Shown here piece by piece: positions 1-5,958 of a DNA stretch of 11,066 bases. The position numbers and the translations under genes are program-made. Source of the stretch: Bryobacterales bacterium (GTDB lineage Bacteria; Acidobacteriota; Terriglobia; Bryobacterales; Bryobacteraceae); the NCBI GenBank assembly GCA_003132865.1, contig PKYZ01000126.1, positions 18,152 to 29,217 of the forward strand. The letters run 5' to 3'. Numbering within the stretch: the stretch's first letter is position 1; each line of letters begins with the position of its first letter. The notes beneath the pieces are model-generated. The model was given only the letters and a program-made list of their open reading frames with translations. It did no database searches and had not been told where the DNA came from.

Positions 1-455
1 GCTGCGGTACTCCTGTTCCGAGGCGGCGGGCAGCAGGACCCACAACGTGTAGATGCCGAGAGCCGTGCCGAAAGGCATGTGGACCATATTCAAGCACGCC
101 ATCACGATGGCCAAGGTAGTGCCCACAGCTCCCGCTGAAGCAGGCCCCAACCGGTAAGCAATCCGAGGATGCTGCCGACCAGTAACGCCCAGCCCACTAC
201 GGTCAGTATCACGTGGACGAAGTCGGGCGCAGCCGGCGACAGGAACGACATTCCGCGCCCGGAGAGGGACAACCAAGACCAGACCCGGAATCACGTGAAA
301 CGCCGATAGGGCCAGCCACAAAATGCCCACCAGCCGAACGGCCCGGCGATCCGGCAATTGACGGGCATCAACGGTGTGATACCCGCAGCTTTGCCACAGG
401 CTGGGCAGAAGTTCGCCGGATCGGAAAGCCTGGTGCCGCAGCGATCACAGAACAT
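1..455 (-). pseudogene. Zinc-ribbon membrane protein, frameshifted, cut by window edge
   Basis: The protein begins with a clear zinc ribbon, MFCDRCGTRL then FCPACGK, with cysteines at residues 3, 6, 17 and 20. A strong Shine-Dalgarno (GAGGAGG, complement of 462-468) lies 6 bases before the ATG at 455. The rest can be followed only by changing frame three times, near 335-350, 262-275 and 115-130. The pieces are GILWLALSAFHVIPGLVLVV, then FVHVILTVVGWALLVGSILG, then LAIVMACLNMVHMPFGTALG followed by IYTLWVLLP. They make three or four hydrophobic segments in a believable order, so this was a small zinc-ribbon integral membrane protein of unknown function. As written, the first frame stops after about 55 residues. 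The C-terminus lies beyond the left edge. Either the gene is dead or this stretch carries single-base sequence errors. Confidence 0.72.
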
Positions 456-461
456 TCTATG

Positions 462-468
462 CCTCCTC
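462..468 (-). promoter_or_regulatory. Strong ribosome binding site of the zinc-ribbon gene
   Basis: GAGGAGG on the minus strand, 6 bases before the ATG at 453-455. It fixes the start of the zinc-ribbon gene and shows that the gene was once properly expressed. Confidence 0.6.
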
Positions 469-599
469 GTTATCCGGGATACGGCGGCGGCCGAGTGGTT
501 GTTCCCAAAAAGTCTTGGTTTTCCTTAAGAAAGACAGGCTGCGCCATCCGGCGCGTGACGTCGTTCAAGCGGGTCGCCGTCCGCGGGCCGAGATCCGTC

Positions 600-1288
600 T
601 GCCCATCATCGTGCCCAATCCGGCGCACGGTCAGTTCATCTCCCGCGAGTCCACCGACCCGCGCGAGGAGACGCGGGTGCTGTCTGCTACCCGAGCTCGT
701 CAACTCATCGCCCTGCCTGCAAGGCGAGTCCGTCATCGACTACCGCGATTCGCGCCATCTTAAAACTTTTTTGTGGTCTGGGATTCGGCTGACGACCGGC
801 TGCCGGCTAAAAATCTCCGACTTCCACCAGGGCGGCGAGCGAGGCGACTCTCCGGCTACACGAGAAGGGTGACAAACGCCGCACCGTTGGTTTGCACTTT
901 CACGCCGCGCAAGCCATTAGCGAATACATCGCCAAGGCCAGGCATCACGTCCGGTCCCCTCTTTCGGCCGCGGCTGGGTCCCCGCAGCCAAAAGCTCGCC
1001 GACCGACCGATGGAGGCCTCCAGCGTGTACCTGCTCATCGGGCACTACCTACAGCGCCTGCCGGGCGCCATGAAAGAGGAGCAGCTCGCCGATGGCTCGA
1101 CCGTCCGGCGCTGCATCTACACGCCGCATTCGCTGCGCGCCACCACCGCCACCCTGCTGCTCGATGCCAACGTTGACATCATCAAAGTGAAGGACCTGCT
1201 CGGCCACCGCCACGTGACGACGACGCAGATTTACGACAAGCGCCGCCGCTTTACTTCCGAGAGCGCGTCACACCTGTTGGCGATTTGA
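600..1288 (+). pseudogene. Tyrosine recombinase, C-terminal catalytic half, frameshifted
   Basis: This is the catalytic domain of a tyrosine (XerC/D-like) site-specific recombinase spread over several frames. The first part reads LPIIVPNPAHGQFISRESTD, the usual junction before the catalytic domain. After a frame change near 720 comes DYRDSRHLKTFLWSGIRLTT, with the first catalytic Arg in SGIR. After another near 838 comes LHEKGDKRRTVGLHFHAAQA, with the beta-hairpin Lys. After a third near 937 the frame stays open to the stop at 1288 and contains HSLRATTAT (His and second Arg), LLGHRH and the nucleophile Tyr in QIYDKRRR. All catalytic residues are therefore still recognisable, but no single frame joins them. 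The N-terminal DNA-binding domain is absent upstream; nothing like it was found in 456-600. A matching N-terminal half lies at 3214-3584. Confidence 0.82.
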
Positions 1289-1298
1289 GAGCAGATAT

Positions 1299-1314
1299 GT
1301 CAGCTTTAGCTGAC
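1299..1314. repeat. 16-bp palindrome after the recombinase stop
   Basis: GTCAGCT, two bases, AGCTGAC: perfect 7-base arms, 10 bases downstream of the recombinase stop codon and 26 bases before the transposase remnant. It could be a protein-binding site, a remnant of an element end, or a REP-like unit. The two-base loop is too tight for a good RNA terminator. One such palindrome per 11 kb is close to chance. Confidence 0.3.
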
Positions 1315-1340
1315 CTTAAGAAAGAGTGGGGAGCCGCCGT

Positions 1341-1412
1341 CGGCATCAAGAGTTCCTGTGGTTTCTCAATGACATCGACGCGAACCCCACCGCCATTAAC
1401 GACGCCGATTCT
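1341..1412 (+). mobile_element. IS630-type transposase remnant
   Basis: The frame reads RHQEFLWFLNDIDAN followed by PTAINDADSS. IS630-family DDE transposases carry a very similar stretch (RHQEFLxFLxxID) shortly before the Asp of LxVDNYxTHK. Only about 24 residues survive. The expected DNY motif is missing because the sequence runs directly into the 3' end of the oppositely oriented gene at 1416. No start, no terminal inverted repeats and no other part of the transposase were found. The match rests on a short motif recalled from the family, so it is moderately sure. Confidence 0.5.
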
Positions 1413-1415
1413 AGC

Positions 1416-2897
1416 TTAAAACACTGCTGAAAGTGTGAGCTGCTGCGGCGGCACAATGCTGAGATTTAGAGCAATGTTGTTCGGCGCCAAGACAGCCCCA
1501 GTTATTGTCCATTGAGTTGTGATTGGCAAAGTATTGCAGCTTGGATCGCGGCCAGCGTAGTCGGAAAACGTACCCATCGTTTGACCTTGTGAAATCACGA
1601 CGATGTCGTTCCTCTCAAACTCAAGGCAAGGAGGTGAGGGACATCCGCACTGACTATAAACCTTGCGATCTAGTGTAACTGTGACATCTGTAGCTACACC
1701 CTGCGTGCAGATTGGGTCCACCGGCGCTGTAGGACTACACAGATTGCCATCAACTAGGACCGTATTGTACGGTGGCGGAGTTGTGGCAACCTGAACGGTC
1801 CCGTAGGGCTTTAAAAGAACAGTCGGCAAATAGTCAAGCATTGCTTGCGTTGCCGCAGATCGCACAACGTAACCGCATTGGGGCGTGAAGCTCGTGTTAA
1901 TGAAATCTGACCAAAGCGGCGACACTCGGTTGAAGTTGTAGTCATACAGCGCTACGCCCGAGAACGTGAGCTGACCGCTCTGGGGGTAATCGTCACATTC
2001 TGTGATGTTATAGGCTTCCAACACACCGGCGAACGCCCAGTTGAATGTCTCCGCGTTGCCGGTGATAGGAAACGTGGTGCTTTTAGGCGGGTTAAACGTA
2101 GCATCGGTGGTTGTTACCTTCCACGTGGGGCAGGTTGCCGTTCCAGCGCTGCATGTGCTTCGGATGAAGCCCTTGATTTTATCGTTTGGATTGACACCCA
2201 CTGGCGTGCTGTGGATGTTCTTTCCACTGAGGCAACAGTTCCAGCTGGCAATAGCCCACTGTCCGGGAAAACTACGGTAATTGTTCCATGCCAGTACAGG
2301 CTGAAGAATCGTTGTGGCGGGATTGTGCGCGAAGCCTGGGAAGAAAAATACGGTTTGGCAGGTATTGGGAAAAGCTTGGCAATTAGTCGAGTTGGTCGGC
2401 GCTGGCGGCACAGTCCAGATTGCAGTAAGTTCGCCGTAAGGGGTAGCTGTACTTGTGGTGACGCATGCAGCCTCAAGCCAATTCGCATTAGTTATTCCTT
2501 GGCACGCTTGCGCCGCACTCTCGCCGCCAGGCGCATAATGCGGATACTCGCACGCCTTAACCTTCTCGATGGCTCCGTCGGCATGCTGAATCGCAAGCTT
2601 GTCTGACAGCAGGGTATCGCCTTCCGCTAGCTGTTGGACGCAGGAGGGATGGAAGTAGCCGGACGGCGTGATCACATACCCGTCTGGTACTCCCGGTGGG
2701 CGGTTCGGTCCTGCCGGTTGCTGAGCGAGAGCCGTAGTGCATGGAAGGAACGCCAACATCAGGACGGCGGGCCAACGCAGGACTGTCAGACCGTGGTGCG
2801 GGGACGATTCTGCCGTCATCTGATGCGAGAGGGCGTTGTTGTTCGGCGCTATCGCAGGCGGGATGGTTCCCAAGAGTACAGATCGGCGCAAGAACAT
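1416..2897 (-). CDS. Secreted Cys-rich beta protein, possibly G1 (glutamic peptidase)-like
   Basis: A 493-residue exported protein of uncertain function. The ATG at 2897 is chosen because GGAG lies 7 bases upstream; a later ATG at 2819 would give a more ordinary signal peptide but has no clear ribosome site. The hydrophobic core VLMLAFLPC ends in ALA-QQ, giving likely cleavage near residue 58. The central part (about residues 140-305) follows the order seen in eqolisin-type (G1) glutamic peptidases: a beta strand with TAIWTVP, then ILQPVLAW (Gln at 199), then VGVNPNDKIKGFI (compare the family's V-x-PGD-x-I turn), then FAGVLEAYN (Glu at 294). Gln and Glu are the catalytic pair of that family. 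The remaining 190 residues are beta-rich and contain many cysteines, such as CGCPSPPC, suggesting disulfides. Base composition is visibly AT-richer than in the enzyme genes to the right. It may instead be a lectin- or glucanase-like beta sandwich without protease activity. It lies between two recombinase halves and is intact. Confidence 0.68.
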   Translation of the reverse strand: MFLRRSVLLGTIPPAIAPNNNALSHQMTAESSPHHGLTVLRWPAVLMLAFLPCTTALAQQPAGPNRPPGVPDGYVITPSGYFHPSCVQQLAEGDTLLSDKLAIQHADGAIEKVKACEYPHYAPGGESAAQACQGITNANWLEAACVTTSTATPYGELTAIWTVPPAPTNSTNCQAFPNTCQTVFFFPGFAHNPATTILQPVLAWNNYRSFPGQWAIASWNCCLSGKNIHSTPVGVNPNDKIKGFIRSTCSAGTATCPTWKVTTTDATFNPPKSTTFPITGNAETFNWAFAGVLEAYNITECDDYPQSGQLTFSGVALYDYNFNRVSPLWSDFINTSFTPQCGYVVRSAATQAMLDYLPTVLLKPYGTVQVATTPPPYNTVLVDGNLCSPTAPVDPICTQGVATDVTVTLDRKVYSQCGCPSPPCLEFERNDIVVISQGQTMGTFSDYAGRDPSCNTLPITTQWTITGAVLAPNNIALNLSIVPPQQLTLSAVF

Positions 2898-3213
2898 GGT
2901 TAAGCTCCAGGCTTTCGATTGATTGCGGCTAATTATTTTCAAAAGTTCCGTTTCAGATAACTGCACATCATACACCACAACGCGGGTTCCGCCTAATCTC
3001 AAGGCCAACCTACTGTTGATAGCGTCACGAGGTCCCCACAAAACGACCACCGCTCGTCAAGTGATCAAATATGGTCAACTTCTTTAGCACCGGTGATGCT
3101 TCCCTTCCCGGAGCTGCCTCTACGCGCTGTTATCTTGCATAGTGAAGAACGCCTTTCCGGCCCTCCACAGGACTGATCGTAAGGCCGTTTCCCAATTAAC
3201 GCAGAAACCAAAA
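2898..3213. other. Intergenic leader between divergent genes, no gene recognised
   Basis: About 316 bases, AT-richer than the surroundings. The frame of the neighbouring minus-strand gene stays open upstream to a GTG at 3050 just after a TGA, which would add 51 residues (including LALRLGGTRVVVYDVQL). That extension has no ribosome site and places the signal peptide over 80 residues from the N-terminus, so I leave it out. No convincing -35/-10 pair was seen for either direction. Confidence 0.4.
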
Positions 3214-3584
3214 ATGACCACCCAACTGGCTACGAAAGAGAATGGCACTGGCCTGCCGCCGATCTTGGCCGGCAACCTCACACCCGACGTGCGCAAGCGC
3301 GTCGAGCAGTTTTATTTTTCCGTAGCCAGTTGCTTTGAGGCCTGGGTCTTTCTAAGGCATAGCCCGCACACGCAGCGCGCGCCTACCGCGAGGACATGAT
3401 GGCCTTCGTACACTTCATGGAGATTGACTGGCCGGACCATGCCACCGAGTTGCTACGCGTCTCCGTGCTGAGCCTGGCAAGGCCCTCCGCGACCACCTGC
3501 AAGCAGCGCAACCCGGCCGTTGGCGGCCTGACACAAACGTGCTACCGCCGCATTCTCTCGCCAAATTCTCTGTTTTGGTTATGA
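3214..3584 (+). pseudogene. Tyrosine recombinase, N-terminal DNA-binding half, frameshifted
   Basis: The ATG at 3214 opens a frame containing LTPDVRKRVEQFYFSVAS and FLRHSPHTQR; the next frame, from 3381, continues AYREDMMAFVHFMEIDW and LLRVSV. SPHTQRAYREDxxAFxxF is the typical core-binding (SAM-like) helix region of XerC/D-type integrases. The frame change coincides with a GCGCGCGC run near 3375-3382 in which one extra GC pair is enough to explain it. A further shift after about 3475 hides LRDHLQAA, and CYRRILSPNSLFWL resembles the usual NRRISSLSSFYKYL end of this domain. The similarity then stops. The catalytic half does not follow; the matching half lies upstream at 600-1288. There is no ribosome site before the ATG. 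Confidence 0.72.
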
Positions 3585-3767
3585 AGAGCGTTGCACCTGG
3601 GGAGCCAAATTCCAAACACGTCAATTCCGGCGGCCCGACGGTTAACGGCTTTGCCTGCGCGAGAAGGCGATCCAGATCGGCGCAGAACCCCAATTACTCT
3701 ACGGGATTAGCGCGGTTCCGCGCTGGCCGCCAATTCTCTGTTCAGGAAACCGCCTGGCCGGGTGTCA

Positions 3768-3790
3768 GTTGCAACCGTTAGGGTTGCGAC
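3768..3790. repeat. Inverted repeat (hairpin)
   Basis: Nine-base arms GTTGCAACC and GGTTGCGAC around a 5-base loop (GTTAG), with one mismatch that is a G-U pair in RNA. Flanking GGTG and CACC could lengthen the stem across an internal loop. There is no T-run after it, so it is not a standard terminator. It could be part of an element end. Confidence 0.35.
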
Positions 3791-3890
3791 CGCACCCCGC
3801 GTTTTCTGGCGTCGAACTCTCACATTCTCTGGTTAATAAGGCCCTGTGGTTAACAGCACGGACGCGCTTTTGGGCGGTTGGGGGTGCGAA

Positions 3891-3905
3891 TTGTAGGCAC
3901 TACAA
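3891..3905. repeat. Short perfect inverted repeat
   Basis: Arms TTGTAG and CTACAA around GCA. It sits alone in the non-coding stretch between the recombinase half and the thioesterase fragment. It is short enough to be chance. Confidence 0.25.
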
Positions 3906-4024
3906 ATTGCGCAGGGAATCGCCGGACACAGCAAGGAAGGGACGCCAGCACAACCCGTCCGTGTCACAACAAGTTCACAGCACTATGCGAGAATTTCGAA
4001 AAAGCAGCTTTCTCCGGTCAGTTT

Positions 4025-4200
4025 TCAGCGGCCCAGATGGCGCGCCAGCGCCATGCCCACCGCGACATCGGCCAGCGTGGCCGTCACGCCGCCGTGCAGC
4101 ACGCCCGACCCGTTCAGCAACTCGGGCCGCATGGCACACTCGAATCGTCACGCCGTCGGCTGCCGCGCGCCTTGCGACGGTTACCGATCCCTGAGACAAT
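4025..4200 (-). pseudogene. PaaI-type hotdog thioesterase fragment
   Basis: On the minus strand a frame ending in TGA at 4025-4027 reads ECAMRPELLNGSGVLHGG then VTATLADVAVGMALARHLG. This is the hotdog-fold acyl-CoA thioesterase core (G-x-LHGG with an A-x-x-x-D helix after it). Upstream, after a frame change near 4135, the first beta strands read GSVTVARRAAADGVTIRV. The C-terminal half of the domain, which should follow GMALARHLG, is missing. The 5' side ends at the start of the glycosidase gene, with no usable start codon. About 55 of the usual 130-150 residues remain, so this is a dead fragment. Such proteins hydrolyse acyl-CoA thioesters in the cytoplasm. Confidence 0.62.
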
Positions 4201-4207
4201 CGTGTCT
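4194..4207. promoter_or_regulatory. Small palindrome just before the glycosidase start
   Basis: AGACA, ATCG, TGTCT: perfect 5-base arms ending 8 bases before the ATG at 4216. It could be an operator or a chance palindrome. No ribosome site is visible between it and the ATG. Confidence 0.2.
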
Positions 4208-4215
4208 TAAATACC

Positions 4216-5780
4216 ATGAGCATGCGAATGAGCACAGTTCTCAGAGCGCTGCGATTCCTGCCGCTCGCCGCCATTGTCGTCTGCGGTGTGAGCGCGGAGA
4301 TCCCGAGCGACTATCACGGCAAACCCTTCCTCGGACATCCGCAGGCGATTCCCGGACGGGTGCAGGCCGAGTTTTACGACCTCAGCGGCCAGGGCGTCAC
4401 ATACAACGACTCCGACGCCGAGAACCAAGGCAGCGGCAACCTGAACACTGGCGATAAGTGGGTGGATCGTTTCCGTAAGGACGAGGGCGTCGATATCTCT
4501 TATACGAAGACTGGCATCGACAAGACCGTGGACGGCGCCGACGAAAAGCCCGGCGAATTGTATCTCGGCTGGGCGGCGCCGGGTGAGTGGGTGAAGTACA
4601 CCGTTCAGGTGCGCGAAGCCGGCACGTATATAGTATCGGCGCACCTTTCCTCACGTACCGATGCGGCCGAGATCAGGCTGGCCTTCGACGGCGCTGCGCC
4701 GGCCGGCCCGATCGCGCTGCCCACCACCGGCCACTGGCACAAGTGGCGGTTAGCTGACCGGCTGGCCGAGGTGCAACTCGCCAAAGGCCTGCACGTCATG
4801 ACCCTCTCCGTGCTGAAGGAAGCCAACTTCAACATCGATTACCTGAAATTCGAGCTGTCCGGGCAAACCGCCGCGCCGCCCTTCACGCCAGTGGAAGCTT
4901 CCGACCAAGTGAAGCGCATGGGGCGCGGCGTGAACATCATTGGCTACGAGCCGCTCTGGGACAGCTTCGTCAAGGCCCGGATCAAGGAGCGCCATTTCGA
5001 GCGCATTCACGACGGCGGCTTTCAGACGGTGCGCCTGAACCTGCAGGCGTTTTCGCACATGGATTCCGCGAGTCAGCTCGACCCGGTGTGGCTCAACACG
5101 CTCGACTGGGCAATCGATCATGCGCTCGCCAGCCATCTGATGGTCATCGTCGATGAAGCACGATTTCGGACTGTGCGCTAACAATGCGGAAGCCTGCCGG
5201 CCGCGCCTGGAGGCCTTCTGGCAACAGATCTCCGAGCATTACAAAGATGCGCCCGCGAACGTGATGTTCGAGATCCTCAACGAGCCGAACGGCAAGATCA
5301 CGCCTGCGCGAATCCGGCGCGGACCGTCGTTATCGGCCCGGCGTTCTGGAACAGCATCACCGCTCTCAAGTCGTTGGAGCTGCCGACGGATGACCGCAAC
5401 ATCATCGTGACGGTGCATTACTATTTGCCGATGACGTTCACCCATCAGGGTGCGCGGTGGAACCGGGAGACCGCGAATCTGTCGGGCGTAACATGGGGCA
5501 CGGACGCCGAAAAGCGCTAGGTGGAAACGGATTTCGCGGGTGTCGAGGAGTGGTCGAAGGCGCATGGCCGGCCCATCCTGCTGGGCGAGTTCGGGGCCTA
5601 CGACAGGGGCGACATGGATTCGCGCGTGCGCTACACGGCGCACCTCGCCCGCACCGCCGAGTCGCTCGGCTGGGCGTGGACCTACTGGCAGTCGATTCGG
5701 ACTTCATCGCCTACAACATGGATAAGGACGAGTGGGTGGAACCGATCTGGAAGGCGCTCGTTCCGCCGCCGGCCCGGTAA
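4216..5780 (+). pseudogene. Secreted CBM6-like + GH5 glycosidase (cellulase type), inactivated
   Basis: The first 321 codons are open: a signal peptide (FLPLAAIVVCGVSA), then a CBM6/35-like carbohydrate-binding beta domain (about residues 45-215, with GELYLGWAAPGEWVKYTV and FNIDYLKFE), then the start of a GH5 barrel (GRGVNIIGYEPLWD). The barrel is broken at about 5155, where one extra G shifts the frame before HDFG. It is broken again at about 5300-5311, where roughly 12 residues between KITP and NPARTVVIGP are missing together with a frame change. There is a TAG at 5518-5520, consistent with CAG mutated to TAG, and a lost T near 5692 before DSDFIAYNMDKDEW. The catalytic acid Glu (FEILNEPNG, codon 5282) and nucleophile Glu (LLGEFGAYD, codon 5587) are still present, as is VHYYLP. 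The intact enzyme would have hydrolysed beta-glucan-like polysaccharide outside the cell. No Shine-Dalgarno is seen before the ATG; ATGs at 4222 and 4228 are alternatives. The CBM part alone might still be exported. Confidence 0.85.
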
Positions 5781-5851
5781 TTCTGTTACACACGCTCAGA
5801 ATCTTCGCGGCTTGGGCAGATTCCGCGGCAGCGGCTAACGCCGCCAGTGCG

Positions 5852-5857
5852 TACAAT
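5852..5857 (+). promoter_or_regulatory. Possible -10 box (TACAAT) ahead of the PQQ dehydrogenase
   Basis: TACAAT ends 6 bases before an ATG at 5864, which would place transcription start at or next to that ATG and give a leaderless message. No good -35 hexamer is found 16-18 bases upstream. The short frame from 5864 to 6001 (45 codons) overlaps the first 43 bases of the dehydrogenase. Confidence 0.35.
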
Positions 5858-5948
5858 GCGATTATGGACTTCGCGGGCGCACCGCAGCAGTGCAGGGCCA
5901 CGCATCCTCCGCTGCCCCGACCGCTTTCCTACTTCGATACCATGGCCC

Positions 5949-5954
5949 AGAGGA
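5949..5954 (+). promoter_or_regulatory. Ribosome binding site supporting a TTG start
   Basis: AGAGGA lies 4 bases before the TTG at 5959. This is the only Shine-Dalgarno near the beginning of the dehydrogenase and is the main reason for choosing that start over the GTG at 5890. Confidence 0.4.
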
Positions 5955-5958
5955 CCCA

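Larger units (their letters stand above)
3585..4024. other. Non-coding stretch with short repeats and hairpins
   Basis: No gene recognised on either strand. The stretch just after the recombinase half holds several short repeats: ATTCTCTG near 3565, 3732 and 3824, and GGTTAA near 3643, 3832 and 3849. There is a hairpin with arms GTTGCAACC and GGTTGCGAC (3768-3790) and another with arms TTGTAG and CTACAA (3891-3905). The composition and repeats suggest the decayed flank of a mobile element rather than host coding DNA. Confidence 0.4.

Noticed and set aside
213..872. 219-residue plus-strand open frame
   Set aside because: Its first half runs antisense to the zinc-ribbon gene; only its last part (DYRDSRHLKTFLWSGIR) is real, as one piece of the broken recombinase.
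522..1325. CCTTAAGAAAGA present twice, on both sides of the recombinase half
   Set aside because: A 12-base match is expected a few times by chance in 11 kb, and the flanking bases do not agree; not accepted as attachment sites.
4207..5184. Two minus-strand open frames of about 145 residues
   Set aside because: Antisense to the CBM6-like/GH5 gene, which has a signal peptide and clear domain motifs on the plus strand.
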